From assembly GCA_037042915.1 (NCBI GenBank), contig CM073195.1, positions 2,790,001 to 2,854,000 of the forward strand: a stretch of 64,000 nt of DNA. Reading direction: 5' to 3'. The position numbers and the translations under genes are program-made. This stretch comes from Auricularia sp. M13. Lineage: Eukaryota; Basidiomycota; Agaricomycetes; Auriculariales; Auriculariaceae. Of the stretch, positions 1-11,402 are shown piece after piece (the first letter of the stretch is position 1; each line of letters opens with the position of its first letter). The notes beneath the pieces were generated by a model, which saw only the letters and a program-made list of their open reading frames with translations, made no database searches and had not been told where the DNA came from.

Positions 1-1108
1 ATTCCGCCCTCCCCGCCTCCCCTGCCATGCGGACCTGGCATCTTGCATTTCTATAGACGTCTGCATCCTCGCGCACACACCATGTCCGTCACTCCTCTCC
101 CGCCGCATATGTATAGTTGTCGTTCTGCTGCAATCTTATCACTCCTGGGTACTACGTTATCATAGACAAGTCACGAATGTGATGTGAAGCCTCATGAGAA
201 CCGCCGCAGCCAGAGCCTCGGCCGCTGAGGATGTCCGAGCGTGTCCGGTCCTCGCTCCGAACGTTCCAACGCATGATATGCAGCCACAGCGTGCGCGCGT
301 GACGCCCGGACAAATTGAGAGAAACTGGAGCTGGGCACGCGGGCGAAACTCGTCTTTCTGACGATTTCTTACGTCACCCGCGCCCACGGACATGAACTCA
401 GCGATCCTGATTCTTCAGTTGGTGGTCAATCCGGCAGCGTCACGGTCAGGGAAGCAAGGACACCGCGTTGGCGCGCAAAGACTCAAGGAGAAATCCTGCG
501 CCTTCGCGTCAGCCACTGAACGCAGAAGCCGCGGAGATCTGCGTCATAGGACCTACAATGCGCCGCGGACCAGGCGAACGAAGCGTTTGCTGCTTGCCAC
601 TCGCGCCTTCGATATTCTCCGCAACATCGCGTCGCAGCGTCACCTGAGCGCTCTGGCTCGCGCTGTATGGCCGCGTGATGAACCCCACAGCTCTCGTCAA
701 GCGTCTATGGAGCTTCATTTGTCTATCGGCCATGCTGCCAGCAACAGCGAAGACGCCTACCGTCTAAAATTGCCAACAGGCTTTTAGAAGACACGTTTGG
801 CGCGTCCGACAATGCGCAGAGCTACGTGAGCAGCACGCAATGGAATTCGAAGGAGCGCCTGGACCACGACGGCGGTCTGACTCGCACGACTGCCTTTGCA
901 ACCAGTGTATACTTCAGACTCAGGTCGTCGAAAGGATCACGGGTAATAGACTAGAACACCCAGAACACGACAAGTGAACAACATACAGCGGGGGGGGACA
1001 GAGATCTCAGATACCAAGCACTATTGTAAGTTTGACACGAACAAAGACACGGCGGGGGGGAAAGGACAAAGACGGCACAATTAGGACCCTCGGACGCGCG
1101 AGTTTGGG
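1..1108. other. intergenic, no supported gene
   Basis: No convincing gene was found here. The longest open frame (392-787, plus, 131 codons) has a composition unlike the neighbouring genes, matches no family I know and overlaps an equally long frame on the other strand. The right part is the 3' flank of the PP2C gene that ends at 1109. Confidence 0.6.
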
Positions 1109-3187
1109 CTAGGCCGGGGTGGACGTCGCGCTCTGCGGCGGCGTGGAGGCCGTGGGGCTGGCGAGCGGCGTGGCCGCCCGCCGCCCACCAACGAGCAGCG
1201 CGAGCGGCTCGGGTGACGGTACTAGCGGCGAGCCGACCACCTTGTACTTCGCCTGCGCGCCGAGCAGCTGGCTGCTCGTGCGCGGCTCTGCGCCATCGTC
1301 GTCCGAGCCTTCCTCCGTCATCACGCTGTCCGTGTCCGCATCTTCGCTCACCGCGGCTTTCGCGCCGTCCCCTTGCGCGCGCCACGCCGCCGGCGTCACA
1401 TCTACCTGCTTCACTGTAGGCGCGCGCAGCGTAAACGGGTACTCGGTGTCGTCCGCCGCGGCCGAGTCCGCCGCGGGCGCCGCCTTCGTCTCTGCCGACG
1501 CCGTCGCATTGTCTTCCGCCTCGTCGTCGCGGTCGTTGTCCGGTTCTGAGTCTTCTGAATCATACTGGTACGACGACGTGTCAAAGAGGCCCGTGCCCGG
1601 GTAGAACGCAATGCCGCCGCCAAGGCCGCGCGACACGACGCCGCCGTTCTGTCTCGTCACAGGGTTGAAGTGTGCGCGATGATGTGGATACAGCTCCGGC
1701 AGACCGGCCGGCGTCGGGAATCCGTGTCCGCGCTCGACGCGGTCCTTCACCCAGGCGTACCATTGCTCCTTGGTGCGGCCGCCCAGGAGCGCCACAATGA
1801 CCATGGTCATGTTGTCGCACCCAATGCCGCCCTGTATGCTCGAGTCTTGCGACAAGCAGCGATCCAGTACCAACTCGCAAATGTCGGCCAACTCTTTGCC
1901 CTCCGCAACCTGTCTGCGCACGATGTTGATCACCTGCTGCGAAGACAAGCAATCCCAGATGCCTGCACAGTGTCAGCGAGATACCGTGGCTTATCAAGCA
2001 GGCTGCCCACCATCGCACGCGAGCACAAGGAACTCGTCTTCCTCTGTAAGCTCGTGCGCAGTCACATCTGGGTCAGCCGTGATGACCTGCTTCTCCGGGC
2101 CCAGAGAGTAGTTTTTCTTGAACTCAAAATCGCCGAGGGCACGTGACAGCGCGAGGTTGCCTGGACGTGTGAGGATGCCGTTCGCACTGTAAATTCAAAA
2201 GCTTACCATTTACCCTCCCATACTCAATATATCCACCCGCAGCCTTGATACGCGCTGTCTCGGCTACAGAGCAAATTTAGACGTCAAAAAAAATGTCAGT
2301 TGCTCAGCACGCACTCTCATTCTGCGGCTTGTGATCAAAGCTGAGCGGCTTGGCTGTCCCTTGTGACGAAAGCACCGATCTCGAATCGCCTGCGTTTGCC
2401 TGCAGTCCCACGTGAGACATGAAGAAAGTGAAGCTGCAAGTACTGTACCACATAGATCTTGCCGTCGTCTGCAATCAGGGCAGCGACCGCGGTGCAGCCC
2501 GAGGGATCGTGCATGAAGGCAGGGTCTGTGCGAGCATGAGTATGCGATTTGGACGAGACAGAACGAGTTTGCTTGCCTGCGCGCATATCCTCGTCTGTGC
2601 CGAGGAAAGCCTGCTTGAGGGCCTTCTCGTACCGTTTCTCGTGGTAGGATTCCTCGTTGATTAGCCGTTGATGCACGTTCCTGCCCGAATATCGTGCTAC
2701 GGATGAACCTGTCATCGTGTAAGCGGCAAGTGGAGAGTTGGCGGTGGACGCGCCTCCGTGGCCGTCGTAGACAGCGAAAAACGAGTTGGGGTCGTCCTGG
2801 CCGAGACGCAGGACGGTGGTGTGGGCGTCTTCCATGGCTGGGGGCACGCAGGTGAGTCAGTGGACCGTGCAGACATGCGGATGGGGCGCGCCTGCCCGGA
2901 GCGCGGCCGAGACGATGCGGGTGGCACGGGCTGCGGGCAGGGCTGCTGGGCGGTGCGGGCGACTCACAGATGCGCCAGCCCTGCATCTCCGAGACTGCGT
3001 ACAGATAGCGTTCATCGGCGCCGGACGTCGAGTGCTTGTCCGTGACTGGCGGTCAGAGATTTCGGCGACTGTCAGCGCTGGGGCGGGCTGGCGGGCGGCA
3101 CACGCACTCGGTTGTGAGAGAGTCTGGCCCTGTGGACGGCGCTGGAGTGTGAGCAAGCACGCACGCGACTTGGCTGGGGCTGACCAT
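1109..3187 (-). CDS. PTC2: PP2C-type protein phosphatase (Ptc2/Ptc3-like)
   Basis: Metal-dependent Ser/Thr phosphatase of the PPM/PP2C family; yeast Ptc2/Ptc3 act on stress MAP kinases and checkpoint kinases. Joining exons on the minus strand gives MGQTLSQP at the N-terminus, then [43 protein letters not shown] and [10 protein letters not shown], that is, the PP2C motifs in order with the metal-binding aspartates present. The catalytic domain is followed by a long acidic, Ser/Ala-rich tail (about 190 residues), as in other fungal Ptc2 proteins. Total about 530 residues. Loop residues after DGHGG are longer than usual; an unremoved 40-50 nt stretch near 2700-2750 may be an intron I could not place. 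The chosen start is an ATG at 3185-3187 immediately followed by an intron. The gene is divergent from PIG-P with 164 bp between start codons. Confidence 0.88.
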
Positions 3188-3351
3188 GGTGCAGGAGTAC
3201 GTATACGGGAACGGTCGCTGGGCAGGGCGGGATGCCGGCCTCGTCTAGCAGGCTCAGCACGCGGGCGGGGCGGGACGGGGCGGGGCGCGAGTGCGGCGAG
3301 CGTAGCTGGATAAAACGGCGGCGAGCGGAGCCCAATTCGCACCGCCAGTCA

Positions 3352-3922
3352 ATGGACGCGGACGCAGACGCCACCTCGCCCCAGTCGCCCGTCGCCCAGT
3401 ACCCCCCGTATCCCGGACGGGCCCGCAGCAGAGCCCCCGAGTATTACGGCTTTGTCGCCTGGACTGCGACCGCCATCGCCTTTGTGCTGTACCTGCTCTG
3501 GGCGCTGCTGCCGGACCCGTACATTCAGGCTGCTGGTGTGCTCTGGTATCCCAGTCGGTCAGCCAGCCCTGCTGCTACGAGAGATCTGGCTCATAATGCC
3601 TCAGAGAGTGGGCGCTGCTGCTCCCCGCGTACTCGGTCGTCGTCGTCCTGCTCACGTACTTCACCTACTTTGCGCTCGCCATTTCCGGCACGCCCAGCTT
3701 CTCAGACATCCGCGCGTTCACAGGCACGTCCCACACACCCGCTCCCGCCCAGCGCACTCACGTCTCCGGCGCGTCTCGCAAGACTCCCGCGGATACATCC
3801 CCCCCGTCCCGCCCGGACAGAACCCATACACGGCCCTGCTAGACCCGCAGGCCATCCCAGAGATCTACGACATGCCCATCGGCCTCGTCAACCGCGTTCT
3901 GTACGCCCAGGACACAGACTGA
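3352..3922 (+). CDS. GPI19: PIG-P / GPI19, subunit of GPI-GlcNAc transferase
   Basis: Small ER membrane subunit of the complex that adds GlcNAc to phosphatidylinositol in the first step of GPI-anchor synthesis. Three exons read through. Exon 1 has an N-terminal polar stretch, then EYYGFVAWTATAIAFVLYLL (first membrane helix). Exon 2 supplies a second hydrophobic segment (LLPAYSVVVVLLTYFTYFAL). Exon 3 contains GYIPPVPPGQNPY and DMPIGLVNRVLY, typical of the PIG-P C-terminus. About 150 residues, normal for the family. The first intron (3558-3604) is GT-AG. The second (3724-3782) works in frame only with a GC donor. The start at 3352 is the first ATG in frame before the conserved region. Confidence 0.88.
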
Positions 3923-4853
3923 CAACCACCCGCCCATGTGACTGGCTATTCTTGCCCTTTTCGCGCTTACCCGGAGCAGCTGTGTCCCTGCTTAATCCCC
4001 CCTGTCCTCAGCTAGCGCGGTTCAAACAGGTCTTCGCACCTTCTCCGGAATGGCCAGTGTACCGTCAACATCGTTCCATTGGCAATGGATCTTTTGGACA
4101 TGTTTGCGGTGCCATGCAGGGGCTCTCGGTCTCAAGGAGTGTCACTTTGGGCACTCAATTTTTGTATGTACTGAATCAAATTCGTTCGCTTCATTCACGT
4201 GAAGCTACGATAGAACTTGTACAATCGTTCAGTCCAGCGCGACGCGCGCTGCGTCTGGCGCTATTCATCAATACACCACTGCCGCATGCGCGGCGGGTGA
4301 TGCTAGGGGCCTTTCTGCCCGTACTTATGCTCCTTGTACGATTCACATTTTCACAATGTTCTGTCTGCAAGTCTGCAAATGGCCAAACTCGCGTGGCACA
4401 AGTACATCAATCTCAAAATCTGTTCCAAAGATAAAACTGGAGATCCTGATCCGTTAGCGTCCTGTTGATCACTGATGCAACAAACCCATATCGCAGACGA
4501 CATGCAGCTGGAAAGCGCGTTCGGCCCTTGCTAGTGACAGTATACCCCCTTGGAGTCGTTCAATTGCAAGATTAGCATTCGCAGATTGCACACTGAAGGG
4601 CCCACGCGTGTCCAGCGAGCGCCGACGTCGACGGGTGCCACAGACGCGATCAGCACTCCAATCACGTCGAGTATCGACTCATGCTCGCGCCATCGCACGC
4701 GTGCATACTCCGCGCCCCTTTGGCGCTTCTAAAAGCCCGAGGCTTCGAGTGGGCCCGAGCAGCGGCGCGTCTGTCCTTTTTCCTTATCTCGCTTTTTTCG
4801 GTTATCCCTTTCCTTTTCCTTCTTCTTACGCGCCACGCCGTTCTGCTGCTGCA
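3923..4853. other. intergenic between PIG-P and permease
   Basis: Holds the 3' flank of PIG-P and the promoter of the downstream permease. An open frame continues through 3923-4434 but is an extension of the PIG-P exon-1 frame with no coding character. Pyrimidine-rich runs at about 4775-4830, just upstream of the permease ATG, resemble the CT-rich leaders of highly expressed fungal genes. Nothing else seen. Confidence 0.5.
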
Positions 4854-7203
4854 ATGTCTGCGTTGACGAAGGTCGCGTCGAGCGAGAAAGCCAGCAGAGG
4901 CTCCGAGGACTTGAAGCATGCCGGCGACAGCGTCAGCATCCACTCCGTCGATCAGACCGACGCCGACCTCACCCCCGGCTCGCTCACTTATGAAGAAGGT
5001 GCGCACATACGTAGAGGCTTGTTTTGCGGAATGTAGAGCTCACGAAAGTTGCGATGCAGCCACGGCGGGAGGCATGGGCCGCCATCTGGGCGTGTTCAGC
5101 TGCACGATGCTCATGTGCGCCGCCTCCATTCCCGCAACACCAAGCGCCCACTCACACTAGTCCTTGCGCACTTACAGCGTGGGCCGGATCATCGGCACGG
5201 GCATTTTCTCGACGCCCTCGTCGATCCTGGGCTCAGTAGGGAGCGTCGGCGCGTCGCTGATGCTGTGGGTGCTCGGCTTCCTGCTGAGCTTCTGCGGCCT
5301 CTTCGTCTGGCTGGAGTTCGGGACGATGTGGCCGCGCTCGGGCGGCGAGAAGGTCTACCTCGAGGGCATCTACCGCAAGCCGCGCTACCTCGTCACCGTC
5401 ATCTTCGCCACCAACGCCATCCTCCTGGGCTTCACTGCTGCGTGAGTCTGCCTCTGAGCCTCCGATTCTCGCCTTGCCTTGCTCAGATTGCTGATCAATT
5501 GCGACAGCGGGTGCATTGTACGTACAGTATTTTTGGAACACTCTAGCCTGGCGCTTGTGTTGACCTTTGTGTGGCTAGGTCTTTGCGAACAAGTGCGTCT
5601 GCTGCCCCAGTCCTTTTCACATGACTCTGATAGCCTTTTGTAGCATCCTCATCGTTGCTGGACAAGCAGCTACACGTTGGGCTGCTCGTGGAATTGCCTT
5701 GGGAGGTGTGTTAAGGTCCTTGAACATCCTGCAAATCTTCGTCTGACCTTGACGTGCAGTGATCGTCTTCGTCACCCTCCTGCATGGCTTCACACCGCGC
5801 TTCGGTCTGTACCTGATGAACGTGTGTAATCGCACCTGCTGCGTCTTTGCCTACAAAGTCTCACCCCTTGTCAGTTCCTCAGCGTCTTCAAGCTGGTCAT
5901 CTTGATCTTCGTCGTGATCACCGGATGGGTAGTGCTGTCTGGCAAGACGAGCATCGAGGACCCGCACATCAACTTCAGAGACGCCTTTGCCGGCTCCTCG
6001 CACTCCTCGAACGATGTACGCCCAGAAGAACTTGGTCTCCCGAAGCCTTTCTGACATCGCACATAGTATGCGACCGCCATGTTCAAGGTGCTCAACGCCT
6101 ACGCCGGCTGGTCGAACGTCAACTACGTGCTGGGTGAGGTCAAGAACCCGGTCCGCACGCTGAAGATCGCTGGCCCCCTCGGCCTGAGCATCTGCGCCTT
6201 CCTCTACCTCATGGCGAACATCGCCTACTTCAGCGCCGCGTCCAAGGAGGAGATCCTCAACAGCGGTGTCACCGTCGCCAGTCTGTTCTTCAAGAAGGTG
6301 TTTGGCACGGCCGCCCAGCGCGCGCTGTCGGTGTTTGTCGCCCTCAGGTACAGTAACGCGTCCCTGAAGCTGTGCTTCGAGTTCTCACGCCCGTCGGCGA
6401 CAGTGCGCTGGGGAATGTCATTACAGTGACATACGCGGCGTCCCGCGTGAATCAGGAGCTGGCGAAGGAGGGCATCCCGCTGCCGTTCGGCAACAAGTTC
6501 TGGGCGTCCAACTGGCCCACTGGGAAGTCGCCCATGCCCGGCCTCATCGTGCACCTGATTCCCTCGGTGGTCATCATCATCGCCCCGCCGCCCGCCGTCG
6601 TCTATCCCTTCATCCTGAATGGTAAGGAACTCCTGCAGTTCCGCTGACAGCAGCTGACATGGGCCGTGCAGTCGAGGGCTACCCGCAGCAGATTATCAAC
6701 TTCTTCATCGTCATCGGGTTGATCTACCTGCGCTGGAAGAAGCCCGAAATTCCGCGGCCATTCAAGGTCTCGCTGCCTCTTGCTATATTTTTCTTGGTCG
6801 CTGCATGCTTCCGTAAGTATACATCGTTGACAACCAACCATACACGGGTTCTCACTTTTTTGCCACGCAGTTATGGTCGCTCCCTTCCTCAAGCCCGCCA
6901 ACGGTGTTGGTGACACTCCGCCGCTCCCTTACTACCTGTCAGTCCTTCCTCCATTATTCTTACCGTGGCGTTGAATGAGTCGACAGGTACTGCTTGGTCG
7001 GCATTGGGATCATGCTGCTCGGTGTCATCTACTGGGCCACATGGCGGGTCATCCTCCCTCGCGTCTTTGGCTACGAGCTCGTCCCGCACAAGGAGACGTT
7101 ATCGGACGGCACTGTTGTCACAGTGGTCAGTATTGTGTTCCTTGGGAGGCCTGTGCGATATGCTGACGCGTATAACTAGTTCACGAACAAGAAGGAGGAT
7201 TGA
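4854..7203 (+). CDS. MUP1: amino-acid permease, high-affinity methionine permease (MUP1) type
   Basis: Plasma-membrane amino-acid/proton symporter of the APC superfamily, closest by recall to fungal methionine permeases (L-type branch). About ten short exons join to a 12-helix protein. An acidic N-terminal tail is followed by the APC signature GRIIGTGIFSTPSS, then GTMWPRSGGEKVYL, YAGWSNVNYVLGEVKNPV (the conserved helix 6/7 region) and a C-terminal SDGTVVTVFTNKKED. ATG 4854 gives the tail normal for the family; the last exon after 7180 is only eight codons. The hydrophobic segments are evenly spread and all exons stay open, so it looks functional. A second, clearly related permease lies at 13745-15891, separated by three unrelated genes. 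Substrate is inferred from family only. Confidence 0.87.
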
Positions 7204-7629
7204 GGGCGCTGGGTTGTGTTGTCATTCGTAAAATTCTCGACCCATGGGAGCATCATGTTGTACGCATTGTAGGTGTCCACTAACCGTACTAGTATTTATT
7301 CTATCATAAATTAATCCTTCCCTTTTTCTCTGACTTTCAATTGCATGTCTCGGAGACCTGAGAGAGACTGAGATTCGAGCCTTTCGCTTTCTGTTGAGTC
7401 GTGCTTCTTCGGAAAGCATTACACGGTTGGCAACGCGGGTGCACTATCGACGCGTCCCAGAGGAGAAGACGCGCTGCAGATCTGGTGTATCCCGGTTCTT
7501 GACGGAGGAACGGGCCGAACCGGGCAGCCATGCGGGGAACTGGATTTCACGCGCTGTTGGCGGGGCAGCATGAAACGGCAACTTGCACGGTGCGGGAGTT
7601 GACCGGATACTGTGCCAGGACACCATCCG
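7204..7629. other. intergenic upstream of carnitine acetyltransferase
   Basis: Contains the AT-rich 3' flank of the permease (about 7280-7330) and the promoter/leader of the next gene. Open frames on the minus strand here continue over the acyltransferase exons and are shadows. Confidence 0.5.
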
Positions 7630-9998
7630 ATGCGCTTCGCAGCACGCCCGCTGACTACGCTCTCCCGCACCGTCACGATGACCAAGCCCCTCCAGAGAAC
7701 GCTCGCGACGACGGCCGCGCTCAAGTCGCAGTTCGTGCCCGGCAGCTACACGCCCGACCCCAGCGTCGGCCCCATGCTGCGCTTCGAGCGCGCGCTGCCG
7801 CGGCTGCCGGTGCCCACGCTGTCGTCGACGACGGCCAAGTACCTCGAGACCGTGCGGCCGCACCTGACCGCGGACGAGTACCAGCGCACCGAGCGCATCG
7901 TCCACCAGTTCGCGGCGTCGCCGCTGGCCCACGAGCTGCAGCGCAGGCTCGAGGCGCGCGCCGCGGACCCAAAGATGATCAACTGGCTCGCGGACTGGTG
8001 GAACGAGGTGGCGTACATGGCGTACCGCGACCCCGTCGTCGTCTACGTCAGCTACTTCTTCATCCACGCCGACGGACCCGCGCCCACGACCCCCGCGGCG
8101 AGGGCGGCGTCGTTGCTCAGGGCCATGCTGTTCTTCAGAGAGCTTGTGGAAACGTGAGTCCGCTCCTGCTGCTGCACGCGTTCGTGAGCTCATCTATCAA
8201 CAGCCAGCAGCTGGCGCCCGACATGGTCCGCGACAAGGCGCTCAGCATGGCCTCGTTCAAATGGCTGTGCGTATTCTGTTCACCCTGCAGATTTGATGCT
8301 GACCGTCAGCGCAGCTTCCACGCATGTCGGTATCCAGTCAAGCCGTCGGACACGGCAGAGAAATTCGACCCCAGGACGCACAACCACGTCGTCTTTGTTC
8401 GCAAGAACAAGTTTTTCGAAGTGCAGCTTGCGCATCCTGATGGAAAGTGGCTAAGCACGAAAGAACTCGAAGTGTATGCGGCATTCCCCATTCACTATCC
8501 TTTTCTAACGCCAGACTGCAGTCAGATACAAAAGGTCATCGATGCTGCGGGCAGCTCGAAAGCTCTCCCCATTGGCGCACTCACGAGCGACAACCGTGAC
8601 CTTTGGGCGGATGTGCGTGTTCTAATGCACTCACCTGCGACAGGCAGCTGATAATCTGAGATAGGCGCGCGCAGAACTCGTCAAGTCGCCAAAATCGGCA
8701 GAGTCGTTGAAGCGCATAGAATCTGCGATGGTCATCGTTGCCCTGGACGACACCGCACCGACCTCTCGCGAAGAGACTTCTTGGGCATGCTGGACTGGCG
8801 ACGGCCGCAATCGGTTCTACGACAAACACCAGTGTGCGTGCTGCCGCTGGAGCGTAGATTCTGTTCTGACCTGTTCTGCCGACAGTGATTGTTTTTGAGA
8901 ATGGTCGCTCGGGATTCCTTGGTGTGTTCATTCCTTACGGCCTACAGCGTGTTCTAATTCCCCGCAGGCGAGCATTCGTGCATGGTAGGCAGCAGTACGC
9001 ATTGGGATGGAAGAATAGCTCATGAATCACGTTCACCAGGACGGAACGCCGACACTTCGTATGAACGAATTCATGCTCGGTAGCCTCGCAAAGAGCAAGA
9101 TTGATCACGGCTCCGTTGAAGTATCTTCGGCGCTGCCTGCCCCAGTCGAACTCAAGTTCGACGAGACGGCCAAGGTCCAGGAGCTCGTGGCAGCATCCGA
9201 AAAGCGCTTCGACGAGCTGATCAGCAAGCACGACCTTCATGTGAGAGCTCATTGAGGATTATGTTTTTTCACACTGATTGTGCATCCCAGGTCCTGCACT
9301 ATGACGCGTACGGCAAGGCGCTGATCAAGACGTTCAAAATCTCGCCCGATGCGTGGGCGCAGATGGTGAAGCAGCTGGCCTTCCACAAGCTCTTCGGGCG
9401 TCCGGGGGTGTGCTACGAGTCGTGCCAGACGCGTCGCTTCGCGCTCGGGCGCACGGAGGTCATCCGCGCGGCCAGCAACGAGAGCAAGGCGTGGGCCGAG
9501 GCCATGCTCGACCCCGCCGTGTCCGACGTCGAGCGCGCCCGGCTGCTGCGCGCCGCCAACACGCGGCACGCGCAGTACGCCGCCTGGGCAGCGGACGGGC
9601 AGGGCGTCGACCGCCATCTCTTTGGTCTGAAGCGCATGTTGAAGGAGGGCGAGGATGTTCCCGAGATTTATACCGACAAGGCGTTCTCGCAGACCAACCA
9701 TTGGGAGCTGTCGACGAGCCAGCTGTCCAGCGACTACATCAATGGATGGGGGTACGGTGAAGGTGCGTCCATGATGTCTCCGTTTCTAGAGTGGAATTTT
9801 CATTCGTGCCCTTCTTTTGCAGTCGTCGAAGACGGCTACGGTCTGTCGTACGCCATTGGGGATAACTACCTTCGCTGGACGATCACAAGTCTGAAGCGGA
9901 ACACGGAAGAGCTCAAGAAGGCTTTGGAGTGGGCAGCAAACGAAACTCGCGCAATGATGGAGCGTGCCGCTCAGGCGGAGACCAAGCCCAAGTTGTGA
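7630..9998 (+). CDS. CAT2: carnitine O-acetyltransferase
   Basis: Transfers acetyl groups between CoA and carnitine, moving acetyl units between peroxisome, cytosol and mitochondrion. The joined exons contain the choline/carnitine acyltransferase blocks in order: MINWLADWWNEVAYMAYRDP near the N-terminus, the catalytic-histidine motif GEHSCMDGTPT, a QTRRFALGRTE block for carnitine/CoA binding, GQGVDRHLFGLKRM, and STSQLSSDYINGWGYGEVVED towards the C-terminus. About 620-640 residues, normal length. The N-terminus from ATG 7630 is Arg/Ser/Thr-rich without acids (MRFAARPLTTLSRTV), a good mitochondrial presequence. A second in-frame ATG at 7678 would bypass it. The protein ends in PKL, a weak PTS1-like tripeptide. 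The catalytic histidine sits in a 17-nt exon. Confidence 0.93.
8968..8984 (+). other. 17-nt micro-exon carrying the catalytic His of carnitine acetyltransferase
   Basis: The flanking exons end in GGATTCCTTG (to 8921) and restart at 9040 with GACGGAACG. The only way to restore the invariant GEHSCMDG motif is to include 8968-8984 (GCGAGCATTCGTGCATG), bounded by CAG upstream and GTAGGC downstream. The introns are 8922-8967 (46 nt) and 8985-9039 (55 nt). Confidence 0.85.
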
Positions 9999-10124
9999 GC
10001 TCTAGGTAGATTTTAATGGTCTGTTGGTTACGCGTAGATTATCTGGATAAACTGTCAATACTCAATATGCACTATTTATACACGGGAGAACACCAGTACA
10101 CCTGCACGAAAAAAGATATGTAGG

Positions 10125-11402
10125 TTAGTCGACAATGTCGTCGTCGTCTTCCTGCTGGCTCTCGTCCTCGTCGCGCCGCTGCTGGCGACGCTTGAACGCG
10201 TTGACTCTGCGCGAGAGGTCCGAGTCGGTGTACATGTCTGCCTTCGAGATTTGCTTGTTGCAGCCTGTGGCGGGACATTTCTTCGGGCCGTGTTGGAGGT
10301 ACTCCATGATTGAGGCTTTGGAGTAAGAGTGCTTGCAAATGCGCCTGTCGGCGACTAGATGTTCAGTAGTGCTACGGCTGAAGGTGCATGAAAGACGTAC
10401 GACGTGACTGGGTCGCTCATGATCGTCATCGTGAGCGGGTCCTTGAAGTCCTGCGTGACACCGCCAACTTCGACTTCGTCGTCCGAATCGTCTTCGTCGC
10501 CATCCTCTAACAAAGACGCTTTAGAATAGCCCGTATCAAAACGAGGATGAACGAACCTTTCGCGATGAATGAGCTCAAAGGAGGCATTGCCTTTCCATCC
10601 TCTTCATGCTGAACGTTCTACATGTGCCAGGTCAGAACTGCAGTGCTGAGCATGGCGGGTATGCGCTGTGCTTACCCAGACATTTTCCTTGAATCGCTGA
10701 TAACGCTCGTCCTTGCCGTATTTTTGTCGCGAAGTCTTCTTGATGTAATCGGTTCTCATGGCCTTGACACCCTTTTCCCACTGGTCAAGCACATCATCCT
10801 GTACAGCGTGTTCAGTGACTTTAGGGCAAAAAGCAACAGGACGTCGTACAATTTCGTCGCCCTGCTGGATACGCTGCCTAAGGCCTTCAAGAACTGTCTG
10901 ATGAAGCTTCATCTCGACGGAAGCGTCGATGAGCTCGCGCATGACCTTGTCCAGTTGATCGAGGATCTGGCAACGGTGTGAGCAACCAGCTAGGCAATCC
11001 AAGTCCACTGACAGGCTCTGCTTGGTCCTCGCCGTACTCTGCGACGGCCTCTGCGGCGCCGACAACGACATTGAATGGGTTGTTGCCGGCGCCGTTGTTG
11101 AGCTTCTCCTCGGCCGACTTCCAATCCTGAAGCACGTTGTTGAGCTTCATCGCGGCCGTCCGTTCAAGCGGCTGGTCCGTGAATTTATTGACATCAATTT
11201 CAGGAATGCCATCGTCCTCGTCCTCGTCGTCGGGCGGGACCTCTGGCGCGACGGTGGACCGCTTGCTGTTCTTCGCGGACTTGCGCGGTCGTTCTTCGTC
11301 CTCGTTCTCCTCGTCTATCCGAGATTGTCCGTCCTCCTCGTCTGACGCTGGTTCAACGCGCCTGCCCCTGCGCGGTGCTGTGGTTGAACGGCGCGACGCC
11401 AT
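10125..11402 (-). CDS. NSE2: E3 SUMO ligase of the SMC5/6 complex (NSE2/MMS21)
   Basis: SUMO ligase subunit of the SMC5-SMC6 complex, acting in replication-fork and double-strand-break repair in the nucleus. The N-terminal part is acidic and low-complexity (EEDGQSRIDEENEDEERP), followed by a helical/coiled-coil region that in the family docks onto SMC5. The C-terminal exons form an SP-RING: DPLTMTIMSDPVTS, then CKHSYSKASIMEYL, CPATGCNKQISKADM and a basic tail ending in a run of Asp. The zinc ligands of the SP-RING (Cys-His pair and CPATGC) are visible. About 350 residues. The start at 11402 (MASRRSTT) is preferred, though the frame stays open upstream. Converges with carnitine acetyltransferase (126 bp apart) and is divergent from alternative oxidase. 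Confidence 0.88.

Noticed and set aside
392-787. 131-codon plus-strand open frame
   Set aside because: Overlaps a similar frame on the other strand, has odd composition and no recognisable motif; taken as chance.
951-1385. 144-codon minus-strand frame, and 1119-1604 plus-strand frame
   Set aside because: Shadows of the acidic, Ser/Ala-rich tail of the PP2C gene in other frames.
2700-2750. Extra intron inside the PP2C gene after DGHGG
   Set aside because: The nearest GT...AG pair (41 nt) would shift the frame away from [12 protein letters not shown]; left as coding although longer than usual.
3923-4434. Continuation of the long plus-strand frame after PIG-P
   Set aside because: Spliced PIG-P ends at 3922; the remaining frame has no coding character.
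7444-8193. 249-codon minus-strand frame
   Set aside because: Arg/Gly-rich mirror of the carnitine acetyltransferase exons.
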